A stretch of DNA of 64,000 nucleotides from CAZLGM01 sp964623625 (GCA_964623625.1 CAZUUJ010000006.1:1-64000), one strand, 5' to 3'; counted from the stretch's first letter, positions 26,629 through 37,489 are shown. Program-made: numbers and translations. Notes: generated from the sequence alone by a model not told the origin.

Positions 26629-27093
26629 ATGTGCACTTTTTTTGTTCGAACCATCAGCCTGATCATCATCGCCGTTTTTTTCAGCAGTTGCCATGGCGGT
26701 CCAAATCTTCCTCTTAGTTCCGGCAGGACTCCTTTGCAGCATAAAAATCGTATTGTTGTATTGGACCGCAATGTAAGAAATACCTTGCTCTTCGTGAATG
26801 CCGTACAGAAAAGACTGCCTGGGGGACAGCTGTTAATTCAGGCCAATTTCCAAAGCAGAATGCGGGTCCAGGATGTCTGGGCCGAAATTGCCTTTGAGTT
26901 TATGGATAAGGATAATATGGTTGTCGATAAAACCGAGTGGATGACAACCCTGTTCCCTGCTTCGCAGGTTACAATGGTTCAAGGTTCGAGCATCAGCCCT
27001 CGGGCTTTTAAGCATGTCCTTCTGTTGAGGAACCTGAAAACCCGGGATGGAAGAATGATCGGGCCTGCAAGTTGGGTAATAGAAATGCCTTAA
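26629..27093 (+). CDS. YcfL-like (DUF1425) lipoprotein
   Basis: 154 residues; lipobox FSSC at residues 18-21. The mature domain (VNAVQKRLPGGQLLIQANFQ, then WAEIAFEFMDKDNMV, then ISPRAFKHVLLLRN) follows the pattern of the YcfL/DUF1425 beta-sandwich proteins. In enterobacteria ycfL lies next to lpoB, and an LpoB-like lipoprotein is encoded two genes further on here, which supports the call. It probably helps the outer-membrane assembly of its neighbours. The family match is moderate. Confidence 0.65.
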   Translation: MCTFFVRTISLIIIAVFFSSCHGGPNLPLSSGRTPLQHKNRIVVLDRNVRNTLLFVNAVQKRLPGGQLLIQANFQSRMRVQDVWAEIAFEFMDKDNMVVDKTEWMTTLFPASQVTMVQGSSISPRAFKHVLLLRNLKTRDGRMIGPASWVIEMP

Positions 27094-27139
27094 CTCAGCC
27101 GGCAAACCGTATAGTTGTTTTCACCCAGAGGAGCCGAGT

Positions 27140-27802
27140 ATGAAGAATAATAATCTGTTCATCGCCTGTCTCTCAGTCTGTCTGATCTGTATTGTGCTAT
27201 TCCTGACAGGCTGCCCTCCGGCCCCTGTTGTCGAATATCCAAACCCGACAAGGAGAGTAAAAAACCAATCCACCCATTATGAGGAAGTTCAATTCCAGGG
27301 TCAGGTTTCCCAGAAAGCAATTAAAGAGCTTGAACAGAAATATCCCGATGGTTTCTATAAAGAACAGATTCCTGTAATCCCTCCCGATCAGCGGGTTCGC
27401 GTCAGTTTTCGCCTCTTTTCCTCCAATCCGAACAGACCTGATCTTGCAAAAATGGTCACTGATACGTTTATCAACGTTTTCACACAGTCAAACCTGTTTA
27501 CAGTCATTGAGCGTGAACAGGTCGGCCAATTGGCGACCGAACTGGAGCTGAATCAGACCGGATTGGTCAATCAGGACAAAGCGCCGGAGACAGGCAACTT
27601 TGACGCGACCGATGTGGTCATAACCGGTTCTCTAAATCAGCAGGGAGGCAGAGCTCTTGATGCCCGGGTTTTGGATGTGACGACAAGTCAAGTTGTTTTA
27701 GCCGAAAGGTCAACTCCTGCCGCCATTGACCGGCAGAATGCTGAGATGCTCGCCCGTAGACTGTTGAATAGAATGATAGAGAAGTACTACAAAGGGAAAT
27801 AG
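27140..27802 (+). CDS. CsgG-like curli-assembly-type lipoprotein
   Basis: 220 residues; lipobox LTGC at residues 22-25 followed by Pro, so outer-membrane retention is expected. The mature part has the CsgG-type pattern: an N-terminal region, then MVTDTFINVFTQSNLFTVIEREQVGQLATEL and ATDVVITGSLNQQGG, with a final helix RRLLNRMIEKYY. CsgG forms a nonameric secretion channel in curli systems, but the beta-hairpin pore segments are not obvious here, so it may be a ring-building relative (FlgO type). The ribosome site AGAGGAG is clear. Confidence 0.78.
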   Translation: MKNNNLFIACLSVCLICIVLFLTGCPPAPVVEYPNPTRRVKNQSTHYEEVQFQGQVSQKAIKELEQKYPDGFYKEQIPVIPPDQRVRVSFRLFSSNPNRPDLAKMVTDTFINVFTQSNLFTVIEREQVGQLATELELNQTGLVNQDKAPETGNFDATDVVITGSLNQQGGRALDARVLDVTTSQVVLAERSTPAAIDRQNAEMLARRLLNRMIEKYYKGK

Positions 27803-27831
27803 CCATATAAAATTTAACCGTGTAGAAAGAA

Positions 27832-28545
27832 ATGAACACAAACATCAAATACATAATCTCGCTTGTCATTGTCAGTCTATTTATAGCCAGTTGTACGGCT
27901 CCTGTCCCTCGAAGAGCTCAGGTAACTAACCGGCGAGCTATTACGCAAAATTTACCAAATGCTATTCTCGATCAGATCAGTGTCGAAGACCTGCGGGTAA
28001 CAGCTGATCTGATGGCCCGAGACCTCGTTGTACAACCTTTTCTGTATTCCGGCAACCAGACACCGATTGTTGCCGTAAAGCCTATTGAGAACAAGACGAA
28101 TCTCACCATTGATCCGGATATTTTTCAAAAAACAATCCGGGTGAAGCTCATGGAGAAGGCTCAGGGACGAATTCTGTTTAGGGATGAAGTCAGTCACGCC
28201 TATACAATAGAGGAGCGACTCAAGCAATCGGGCAAGGTCCAGATGTCATCAACTACAACGACTACCCGCAGGTATAACCCGACCAGAATCGGAGCCCCCC
28301 TGCCGACAACAGTCACCTCTCAGACAGATACGACCATGACTGAGCAAGGTGAAGCTTCAAAACGGGTGGCCGACACAAACTACTTTTTAACCGGGCTTAT
28401 CTACTCGACAACTGAAGTTGCCCGCATGGGAGCCAATCAGGGTATGCGGTATTTTCAATTTCAGTTTCGGTTAACCAATGCCCAGACCAATATCATTATG
28501 TGGGAGAAAGAATACACGGTAAAACGTCAGGCTCGATTTAGATAG
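27832..28545 (+). CDS. LpoB-like outer-membrane lipoprotein
   Basis: 237 residues; lipobox IASC at residues 18-21. The domain reads VAVKPIENKTNLTIDPDIFQKTIRVKLMEK, then FLTGLIYSTTEVA, then RYFQFQFRLTNAQTNIIMWEKEY. This is the typical pattern of LpoB, the lipoprotein that activates penicillin-binding protein PBP1B across the periplasm. A Ser/Thr-rich insert (residues 140-180) is not in E. coli LpoB. In this locus it may serve as a ring subunit rather than in cell-wall synthesis. Confidence 0.8.
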   Translation: MNTNIKYIISLVIVSLFIASCTAPVPRRAQVTNRRAITQNLPNAILDQISVEDLRVTADLMARDLVVQPFLYSGNQTPIVAVKPIENKTNLTIDPDIFQKTIRVKLMEKAQGRILFRDEVSHAYTIEERLKQSGKVQMSSTTTTTRRYNPTRIGAPLPTTVTSQTDTTMTEQGEASKRVADTNYFLTGLIYSTTEVARMGANQGMRYFQFQFRLTNAQTNIIMWEKEYTVKRQARFR

Positions 28546-28613
28546 TATTCTCTATATATAGCTAGTAGCTGGATAACCATTTTTCTAATCCTCAACAAAA
28601 AGGAGGGCAAATC

Positions 28614-28820
28614 ATGAAAACTATTACTTCCATACTAGCATTCCTCATCGTCAGCAGTTGTTTGAGTGGCTGCTATGTCTACACAAATGAACCTTTGCCG
28701 CCCCCAGCAGTAATTGTCGCACCTCCCGGTGTAGTTGTTACACCTGCGCCGGCCCGACCTGCGCCTCCGCCGCCAGCCCCGTCAGGTCCTCCTGCAGGCG
28801 CGATTGGTCCGCCTCAATAA
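28614..28820 (+). CDS. Small Pro-rich lipoprotein
   Basis: 68 residues; lipobox LSGC at residues 17-20. The mature 49 residues are about one-third Pro with Val/Ala (VIVAPPGVVVTPAPARPAPPP), so it is extended and unstructured. Ribosome site AAAGGAGGGC. It could act as a spacer or periplasmic tether. No family recognised. Confidence 0.72.
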   Translation: MKTITSILAFLIVSSCLSGCYVYTNEPLPPPAVIVAPPGVVVTPAPARPAPPPPAPSGPPAGAIGPPQ

Positions 28821-28834
28821 TTCGGGGTATTGTC

Positions 28835-29341
28835 TTGAATCGTGTAACCTGTGGATTGAGTGCTGTTTGCCTGTGTATGATTTTCTTTTTTTGCTCAGGA
28901 ATGTCAGGTCAGGCTCAAGCTTCAGAAAAGACGGTGAGTGGGATTGGTTATCCACCTATCAAGACAATGACAAAAAGCCAGGCAATACTTATGGCGCGAA
29001 GAGCGGCAATCCTGGATGCCTACGCCAAAGTAGCCAGATATCAATACCCCGGCAAATTTGAGGAATATGAATCCCTTCAACATATTTCCACTTTTATCCG
29101 GGGAATGAAAGTCCTCCGGGAGAATTTTCTTGGTGATGGAAGCATTCAAGTCACCGTATCGTATGGGCATGGTTCTCTCTCTTCATCACCGGCAGAACAA
29201 GGTAAGGCCGAAGGGAAAAAAGACCCGGTTCAACACCAGCAGACAGGTGTAAAAACAATTAATCGGCAGCAATGGCTTCAAGTCATCTCACCGTTTGTTG
29301 ATATCAAAACCAATAAGCAACAGGAGAAAAAAGAACAATGA
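28835..29341 (+). CDS. LPP20/FlgP-like secreted protein, copy 1
   Basis: 168 residues starting at TTG (GGGG upstream). Signal peptide ends after AQA. The mature domain starts VSGIGYPP and has the LPP20 signature ARRAAILDAYAKVARY, as in H. pylori LPP20 and the flagellar outer-membrane protein FlgP. The C-terminal 50 residues are Gln/Lys-rich. Its stop overlaps the next ATG (ATGA), giving translational coupling. Confidence 0.75.
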   Translation: MNRVTCGLSAVCLCMIFFFCSGMSGQAQASEKTVSGIGYPPIKTMTKSQAILMARRAAILDAYAKVARYQYPGKFEEYESLQHISTFIRGMKVLRENFLGDGSIQVTVSYGHGSLSSSPAEQGKAEGKKDPVQHQQTGVKTINRQQWLQVISPFVDIKTNKQQEKKEQ

Positions 29342-30090
29342 TACGTTTTGGTCGGTTCATTAAGCTGTCAGCTCTTAGTATTCAAATATTGATTGTTGCT
29401 TCGCTGCTTTTCTCCAGTTTTGCCGTTGCCGCAGATATCACACCCCGCATGAAACTCAAAGCCAGAAGGGCTGCTAAGATTGACGCATTGCGAAATCTTT
29501 CGGAAACGGTTTATGGGGTCCGCCTGGATGGTTCATCGACTGTCGGCAATTTTGTTCTTGCTTCAGATGTCATTCGAACCAGGTTGTCCGTTGCCATACG
29601 AGGAGCCAAAGAAATAGATTACCAGGAATTAAGTGACGGAACCGCTCAGGTGACTGTTGAGATAACCGTCGGTGAAGTTGAGTCGATTCTGGGAGAACAA
29701 CTCCAGTACGACCAGGAGGTTATTGAAGGTGTCGGTTATGGCGCGCCGTCCGGCAGTCATCAGGCGCAGCCTGTTGTCCCTTCCGGAAATATGATCCAGG
29801 CAACAGGATACGGTCTTGCTCCAAATGAACCGGGTCTGTCTGTGGTTGAAGCCGATCTGCTCGGATTCAGGGCAGCCAGAAATGATGCTTTGAGAAATCT
29901 GGCTGAGCAGATCAATCGTGTGCTGGTGAGTTCACGATCAACAGTACGGGAGTTTTCACTCCACAGTGATGATGTACGCACAAAGGTCAATGGTGCCATT
30001 AATGGGGCAAAAGTGGTTTCTGAAAAAAAACTCAAAGACTCAAGATATGAAGTTGTTGTTGAAACGAATATTGGCCCCCTGCTCAACTAA
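29338..30090 (+). CDS. Two-domain LPP20/FlgP-like secreted protein
   Basis: 250 residues; signal peptide ends after AVA. Two tandem LPP20-type units: KARRAAKIDALRNLSETVYGV...IRGAKEIDYQEL (residues 38-120) and FRAARNDALRNLAEQINRV...INGAKVVSEKKL (residues 175-245). The unit resembles the FlgP/FlgT N-terminal fold. It overlaps the previous gene by 4 bases, and a third LPP20-like gene follows. I infer that the repeated domain builds a periplasmic or outer-membrane ring. Confidence 0.78.
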   Translation: MIRFGRFIKLSALSIQILIVASLLFSSFAVAADITPRMKLKARRAAKIDALRNLSETVYGVRLDGSSTVGNFVLASDVIRTRLSVAIRGAKEIDYQELSDGTAQVTVEITVGEVESILGEQLQYDQEVIEGVGYGAPSGSHQAQPVVPSGNMIQATGYGLAPNEPGLSVVEADLLGFRAARNDALRNLAEQINRVLVSSRSTVREFSLHSDDVRTKVNGAINGAKVVSEKKLKDSRYEVVVETNIGPLLN

Positions 30091-30116
30091 CTAATCTTTA
30101 AAAGGGAGGTATTGCT

Positions 30117-30539
30117 ATGTATACACGAATTTTACTCTACAGTTTTATCGCACTGTTTACTTTTTCGGGCTGTGTTGTTGTACCGGCAGGGCCTCCTCCT
30201 CAGCCAAATCCAGTTGTCGCCTGGCAAAATATCACACTGCGGGCCACAGGCAGCGGAGCGCCTCCTGGCAGATCAGTCAATGCGGCCCAGGCACGGCTTA
30301 TGGCTGTCAGGGCTGCCAAGCTGGATGCGTTGAGAAACCTGCTCGAACAGGCGTATGGCGTTAATATTTCTGCCAGGTCGCATGTCCGGGATTTTATTAC
30401 AAAGAATGATTCCATTAAATCCAGAGTGGATGCCTATATCCGGGGAGCAAAAGTTGTCCATACTATTCAACATGAGGATGGTAGTGTTGAAGTGGAAATG
30501 GAGGTTGTTCTCAGGCAGGATTTCAGAAATTTTTTTTAA
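30117..30539 (+). CDS. LPP20/FlgP-like lipoprotein
   Basis: 140 residues; lipobox FSGC at residues 16-19. The mature domain starts with a Pro-rich stretch, then ITLRATGSGAPP, then AVRAAKLDALRNLLEQAYGVNI and YIRGAKVVHTIQHEDGSVEVEMEV. It is very similar to the two units of the preceding gene. Ribosome site AAAGGGAGG. Vibrio FlgP is a lipoprotein with the same domain that forms flagellar outer-membrane discs; no flagellar genes occur here. Confidence 0.8.
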   Translation: MYTRILLYSFIALFTFSGCVVVPAGPPPQPNPVVAWQNITLRATGSGAPPGRSVNAAQARLMAVRAAKLDALRNLLEQAYGVNISARSHVRDFITKNDSIKSRVDAYIRGAKVVHTIQHEDGSVEVEMEVVLRQDFRNFF

Positions 30540-30729
30540 TACTCAGAACAGAGCCAGGAAATCGAAAATGGAATCCGGGATTTTCGCTCAAAGAAAATCA
30601 ATCTCTTCGGACATGGGAAATAATCTGAAATCATAATTTACTCTCAAGAAGAAGCTAGGAGCTAGGAGCTATATAAAAACGTCTATATATAAAGATTGAG
30701 TTATATACATTGAAGGAGAGCAAAAAAAA

Positions 30730-33700
30730 ATGATCAGAAATAGTATCTGTTGGTTTCTTATTGTTCTCATGACAATAGCTCCTTCTCTATCATCAGCAAG
30801 TACGGGGAAAAAAGCCAGGCATCCAGAATAAGTAAGAACATCCCTTCCTCAATCAATGAGGACATTAACATCGGTCGTCCCCACGCAGGTAACAAGCTTG
30901 GCTTCTTTCAACACGTTCGTGGCGTTTTAACAAATCTAAGAAATGGTAATCTCTTCCTTGAGTTTGCTGATTTCTCCTCCAGGTCCAGACCTCAACCGAT
31001 AGTTATTACTCGTCTGTACAATAGTCGAATTGTTTATAACGGACAATTCGGGTGGGGCTGGACCTCTTTTCCCTGTGATATACGAATTGCCTTGGATAAG
31101 AACTCCGGAAACATCCTTGAGTATAGAGATGATGGTTCCTATGCAACCTTTTTTCCCGTGAAAACGGATCGTTATATTAACAGAGCAACAAATGAAACCC
31201 TTAGAATCGTTCGAAGTAATAAGGCCGCTACGTATATCAAAGAAAGCCAAAATGATGGGGAGTGGTTTTTCAACAGATCCGGCTATCTCATAAAACATGT
31301 AGACCTGAACGGCAATGCCCTCACTGTTAACAGGAAAGGAGCCTTGATTGACAGTGTCATTGACTCGAGAAATAAGGAGCTGAGATTTACGTACAATAAA
31401 AAAGACAAGATCAAAACGATTGCCGATCACAACGGCAAAGAATGGCATTACACCTATGATGCAAAAGACCATCTGATTTCGGTTCGAAAACCTGATGGAA
31501 CAAGCGATTCTTTTAAATATGACAGCTCGCATAATCTTGTATCATGGAATCGTCCGGGGATCGGCAGTGTAGAGATGATTTATGATGAAAAGACTGACCG
31601 GCTTGTAGAACAGAAGGGTCCTGAAAAGCAGCACAGCAGATATGTATATGAGGTTGACAAACAGAACGCCGATAAATCCAAAATAACTGTTATCGATTCA
31701 CGTGGAAATAAAATTGTCCATATCTTTATCGGATGGCGGAAACATACCATTCAGACTGATGGGAAATCCTTAATTCAGGATTTTGATGAGAAGGGTCATC
31801 CGGCCAACATGACTGATGCGTTGGGGAATGTAGAGGAAACTATATATGACTGGTTTGGACGTCTTGTTGAAAAAACCAATACTTTGGGTGGAAAAGCCCG
31901 TTTTACTTATTATGGCAAGACAAACCGGCTCCACACTCTGACTGATGAACAGGGCGGAACCTGGTCCTTCTCTTATGATAAGGCCGGCAAACTGTCTGAA
32001 CTTACAGATCCAAAGAACGGCAAATTTACTTTTAAGAATAATACAAAAGGTCTGCTCGATTCGGTCACATATCCAAGCGGCAGAACATACCAATTTACAT
32101 ATGATAAAGACGGACTTTTGTTGTCTCAAATTGATCCTCTGGGCTTTGAAACACTTTTTTCCTACAATAATCTAGGCCAGATTGTCAGAAGTGCTGATCC
32201 TGCATGGAGAACAAAAAAGATCAGCTACGATGCATTCGGCCGGATTGTTTCAGTCAACGGTGATGTCATCAACAAGATCGGTTTTCAATACGATCGGCAA
32301 GGCAACGTGACCGGTGTAGATGGTGAGGAAGGTTACAGGATTCAACATGGATATGACAGTCATGGCAATAGAACGTCATCCCACATTCCTCCTGACCGGG
32401 ATGTGCAGTTTGTTTATGACGGGTTGGGTTTAATCACTCAAATTAAAGAAGACCAAAGAGAAGTTCATGCCTCCTATGATAATTGGGGAAGACCTACCAG
32501 AATTGATTTCTCCAATGGGGATTTCTTGCTGTATGAGTATGATGCCGTGGGGAATGTTATTCGTGTAAAAAATAAGCAAAGAGACTATTCGATCCAGTAC
32601 AGGAACAACCTGCCGGTTGAAGTAAAAGAACAAGACACCGATTTCTATCATCGATATACCTACGATCAGTCGGGTAATCGAGCCAGCATGGAAGACTCTT
32701 CAGGCACCAAGACTCTTTATCACTATGATTATGCCAAAAGACTGATTGAAATAGTCAATTCGAAAACAGGCTCAATCAAGTTTGTCTATAATGAGGATGG
32801 GTTACTCAAGGTAAGAAAATTCCCGAACAACATCCAGCAAGAATTACACTACGATGGGGCCGGCAGACTTATAAAGAGCTCTTTTAATACACTAAACTCT
32901 GACAGCAACTCTCCAACGGCAATTATGAGTCATGGCTATACCTATGACAATAGCAATCACATTTTAAAAATCAAAAACCACCTAGGAGAGACATCAAACT
33001 ACACCTACGACAACCGATCACGTTTGATATCAGCTCATTATCAGGATGGTTTCTCAGAAAAGTTCGTTTTTACAAGAGCGGGCAACCGGCTGATCAGTGG
33101 ACAGGAAAAGACCACCTCGTATAACAATGCAGGGCAGTTGCTTGAAGATCAGTTTTTTTCCTATACCTATAGTAAAGACGGATCGCTCAAAAAGAAGTCA
33201 GACAAAAGTACTTCCCAGCATATCGATTACTCATACAATGGGCTTGGCCAGTTAACCGAAGTTACTGAAGCAATCGGATCCAACCGTGAAAGAACAGTTC
33301 TTGGCACCTATAGGTATGACGGATTGGGTAGAAGAATTGTAAAAAGCAATAGCTTACATGAAAGCAATTTCAAGTATGACGGATTTGATCTTACGTCGGA
33401 AATGGATGACCAAGGAAAGATCATTGCCCAGTATGTCTTTGGGCCAGGAATTGATCAGCCTCTGGCCATGTTCCGCAATGGGCAGGCCTATTATTATGCC
33501 ACGGACGGTCGTGGCAACGTCACGGGTCTATTCGATGGAAAAGGGAAATTGGTTAATCGCTATAGCTACCGTGCATATGGACTGTTTAAAGGAACAGAAC
33601 GGGTTGCCAATCCTTTTACCTATAGAGCACGGGAATATGATGCTGATATCGGTTTGTTTCATAACCGTGCCCGTTATTTTGACCCGATGACAGGGCTGTT

Positions 33701-36107
33701 TACCTCTATGGATCCTGAGGTTATGTCTGGTTCTGTGAGCCCGTACAAATATGCTGATTGGAATCCGATCACATATTTAGATCCAATGGGACTATCTATA
33801 GAATTCTGGGGTCTGACAGCTGCCGGACTCGCTGGACTCGCAGGGTTAGCAGCGAAAGCCTCAGTAGCGACACCATTTATTGCTTCAGTACCCCTATGGG
33901 TACCTCTTGCGATCTTAGCTGGAGGAGCTGTCCTGATAGGGACTTATAGCTCAGGACAAACGCCCAGCTCTCAGCAGCTTGCGCCTGGATATTCCAATGC
34001 ACAAAATCAGGTAGCCCAGCAGCTCAAACCGCCAAATCCACCCAATGTGCCGCCAGGAAGCGGTCAGCCGCCGACTCCGGCTCAGGCTAAACAACAATGT
34101 GATAATCATTTGAATGAAATCAGGGAGTTGCGAAGCCAAGTAAATGAGACCTTTAGGACAGCCGAAAAAGAGAAGAAAAGACTCGATGAAAACATAAAAA
34201 AGATAAGAGATACAAATAAACAACTCAGAAAAGATGCATCTGCCCTGAAAAAGGCAAAAGAAGCCTGTAAAAAAGCTGAGCTTGACATTGAAATACTCAG
34301 TGATTTGTCAGAGGAATCAAAAGAAATTGCGGAGAAGATGATCAAATTGCTCGATGAGGCAAAAAAACTTGCCAACAACTGTACTGCAGCTACAGGTAAA
34401 TCGGACGCTGTCAGGATTAATGAACTCTACAGGGAAGCAGGACTTCTCTTGATAAAATTACAAGGCGATTATGCTGCATCAAAAGAATCCTCGGCTGACT
34501 TAAAGAATGCATATGATTCCGCATTTCTCTCAGACCCCGCTGACCCGGCTTCTGAGAAACTTTTTCCTGGGAAGAGGTTGCAGCGGGCAAAAAAGAACAG
34601 CGATATCATCAAAGGCTCTCTTAAGAAACTTGGGGAAGATTTGTCGAAATTTGAGACAACCCTCAAGAAACTGAAAAAGGGAATGGATAATCTGGCAAAA
34701 GAAAAGAAGAAAAAGATCTCAGAAGTTATTTCCTGGGGGACCAATGCACCCGAGGACTGTTTAGGCAAGTTGATGGTTGAAGGTGATATTGATTTTACCA
34801 GTAGCTGGTATTCCAGAAACAGTAGCCTTTTGAAGTATAATAATTCAAAAGGCATGTATGAAGATCTTCTGGTTAACTATAAGCCAATTCTCAGCGGCAA
34901 ACCTCCATGTGAAAAGATAAAGTTACCCAATAAGGATTTCCAGGAAGTTGAAAGCAATTTCATCAGTGCTGCATTTGCATTTAAAGGCAGTTCAGATCTG
35001 CCTGAACTTGCAAAAGTATGTATGGCACTTAAAAAACCGCCTTCTCCGCCACCCACAGGAGGAAATACACCTGTCACTCCACCTGTCACTCCACCAGTTA
35101 CGCCACCTGTTACCCCTCCAGTAACTCCTCCGGTAACTCCTCCATCCACAGGAGGTGTTGAACTGGTTGGATATCTGGCTGCACCACGGAAAATAACCAT
35201 TGAGGAATGCAGTGGGAAAAAACCAGGCTTCGAGTTCAGGTTCGGTTATATAGATTATGGTCAGCAACATCAACCAGGATGGGCTCATTATATTCCTGCA
35301 ACATGCGAGAATATACCTGATAAACCGGGAACCTATTCTATACAATGCACAGGTCAGGATCCAGAACCAAGATCACCATCATTTGGAAATACATTTTCAG
35401 ATAAGGTGACTGTACACATCAAAAAGAGAAAAGGCGGCTGTAAAAAAAGGAGTACTGGTAATGGCGGAGGAGGTTACGATCCAGGTGATGATCCAGGAAT
35501 GAATCCGCCCGATCCTGATCCGGCTAATACTAGTAAAGTGGGACAGCTTGTTAATACATACATAAACCAGAGTCCGACCAGTAATCTTCCTGGAAATACT
35601 AGTGGTTCCATCGGTGGAGGAAAAACACCTACTGTGCAACCTGGTCCATACACAACGGGAGTCATTGGTCAAGGTGTGGTCAAACCACCCCATAAACAGC
35701 CGGCAGGCTCAAATACGGGAGCAGGTGGTGGCACGAATAAACCTAATAACCAGGGAGGATTAACTGGTGTCACTGTAAACAAGACGCCGACACAGTTGAG
35801 AGTTCGGGACCACAGTGTTGAAGACCTTGATCGAGTAACAATCTCATTAAACGGTAAAGTAATAAGAAGTAACCTGACACTGAGAAAAGCTTGGCAGTCC
35901 ATGACTCTCCATCTCAATCTTGGTCCCAACACACTGACGATAAAAGCACTGAACATTGGCGATCCTGAAATGCAGAAAAAGCACAAGTTGTCGCCATACA
36001 ACTCAGCCGAAATGGAGATAAACGATGTTGTTGCTGGCAAGAAGCGCCAACAATGGAAACTCTCCGCAGGAGCAACTGGAACCATGCAGGTCAATTATCA
36101 GAAATAA
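30730..36107 (+). CDS. Giant RHS/YD-repeat surface protein with shared module; signal peptide in another frame
   Basis: The ribosome site AAGGAGAG and ATG 30730 start a signal peptide (SICWFLIVLMTIAPSLSSA), but that frame stops at 30829. The main frame is open from 30750 and joins by a -1 shift at A6 (30808-30813), giving about 1792 residues. Order: about 20 YD repeats (30950-33300), the RHS core (YVFGPGIDQPLAMF to YLDPMGLS, ending near 33795), a Gly/Ala hydrophobic helix, a long coiled coil (34090-34720), six PVTP repeats, a Cys-containing domain (35160-35450), the shared module (35466-35688: YDPGDDPGMN ... QPGPYTTGVIGQ), a Gly-rich linker and a terminal beta-type domain. No toxin motif is visible after the core. 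Neither a nuclease fold nor an immunity gene was recognised. Confidence 0.85.
35069..35143 (+). repeat. PVTP tandem repeat inside the RHS gene
   Basis: About six copies of a 12-bp unit encoding Pro-Val-Thr-Pro, flanked by TGGNT and STGG. It forms an extended linker between the coiled coil and the Cys-containing domain. Copy number may vary between strains. Confidence 0.85.
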
Positions 36108-36203
36108 ACTGGATCATTGAACAAGTGATGAAAAATAGGACAAATATAATGGTTTTAGTACGTTGGCATTTTTTGATTTAACTTAAAAAAAAAATATTGA
36201 ATT

Positions 36204-37403
36204 ATGAAAAGCTCATTTTCGTTCCACCAAATAGACCGTGCAGTTCTTGTCTTTTGCCTTGTTATTTTGGCTTTCTCCGGGTTGTCTCAGATTACCCATG
36301 CTGCAAATACAGAGCTTGTTCAAGCAGAAGGAGTGAGTGCCATCATCAATAACAATCAGGCTGCCGCCCGCGATAAGGCTCTTGATGATGCATTGCGTAG
36401 AGCTGTTGAGCAGGCTGTCGGCACACTTGTGTCGTCTGATACCCTTTCGGAACGATTCAGGGTCATCCACGACAAGATCCTTTCTCAGACCAGCGGCTAC
36501 GTCAGACGGTACTCGATCATCTCGGAAAAGGCGGAAGGTGGGCTGTACCGGGTGAAAATCCGGGCCGAAGTGGGCAGAACCAATTTGATGAACGATCTGA
36601 GAGCTATTGGTGTTCTCCATGTGCTTGCCGAGAAACCGAAAGTCATGTTCGTTATCGAAGAAAAGGTGGCTGGTATGTTCGGCACTACCGCCTGGGAAAC
36701 GATCGGTCAGGCCGAAACCACAATGATAGAGCAGTTTATCCAGGCCGGTTTTGATGTTGTCGATCCCCAGACTGTTAAAGCCAATATCAGCAAAGACCAG
36801 GCTGTTCGAATTTTGACCGGCAATGCTCAGGAGGCGGCAGCTGCCGGACTCAATGCGGGAGCCCAGATTGTCATCACAGGAAAAGCCTTTTCAAAAAATG
36901 CTGGCGGCAGGATCTTGAACACGCAGATGCAATCGCTCCAGGGAGTTGTCCAGGTAAGGGCTGTGCGGACTGATGATGCCCGCATTATTTCAGCAAAAAG
37001 CGGCAGAGCGAGCAAAGCGCACTTGGATGAAATGCAGGGCGGAACGTTGGCGATCGAGTCGGCGTCAAGAAAAATTGCCCAGCCGCTCATGACTGACATC
37101 CTGCAAAAATGGCGGGGTGAAACATATGGCCGTGAACGTCTGGTAACCTTGAAGATAAGCGGTCTTGTTTCCTATCGTCATCTTATGTTCATTAAGAACT
37201 TTTTGACTAAAGAGATGCAGGGAGTTAAAGCCCTTCATCAGAGGAGCTACCTAGCACGATCCGCTGAACTGGCCATTGATTACAGTGGTAAGGCCACAAA
37301 CATTGCTGATGAGTTGGCGAACAGAAAATTTCCCGGTTTTCGAATTGAACCTGTACAGGTAACCTTGAACCAATTGGATTTAAAAGTTGTTCTCAATGAA
37401 TAA
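36204..37403 (+). CDS. FlgT-like exported protein
   Basis: 399 residues; signal peptide ends after THA. The N-terminal domain (VQAEGVSAIINNNQAAARDKALDDALRRAVEQAVGT to YRVKIRAEVG) is the flagellar assembly protein T N-terminal type, the same fold class as LPP20. The middle region (FVIEEKVAG ... TTMIEQFIQAGFDVVDPQ ... GAQIVITGKAF) resembles the CsgG/FlgT middle domain. FlgT with FlgO and FlgP builds the H ring of Vibrio flagella. Here it lies between the RHS and FecR proteins, so it probably belongs to a non-flagellar assembly. Confidence 0.78.
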   Translation: MKSSFSFHQIDRAVLVFCLVILAFSGLSQITHAANTELVQAEGVSAIINNNQAAARDKALDDALRRAVEQAVGTLVSSDTLSERFRVIHDKILSQTSGYVRRYSIISEKAEGGLYRVKIRAEVGRTNLMNDLRAIGVLHVLAEKPKVMFVIEEKVAGMFGTTAWETIGQAETTMIEQFIQAGFDVVDPQTVKANISKDQAVRILTGNAQEAAAAGLNAGAQIVITGKAFSKNAGGRILNTQMQSLQGVVQVRAVRTDDARIISAKSGRASKAHLDEMQGGTLAIESASRKIAQPLMTDILQKWRGETYGRERLVTLKISGLVSYRHLMFIKNFLTKEMQGVKALHQRSYLARSAELAIDYSGKATNIADELANRKFPGFRIEPVQVTLNQLDLKVVLNE

Positions 37404-37489
37404 AACAGGAAGATGGAACACAGATTGCCATAAACGATCATCAAAGTCTGCATACACTGATATGCTCAATTCCCCAAGGGAGGTCTGTT

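Noticed and set aside
30750..30810. TTG 30750 as the true start of the RHS protein
   Set aside because: No ribosome site or signal peptide in that frame, whereas ATG 30730 has both; the frame change at A6 explains the mismatch better.
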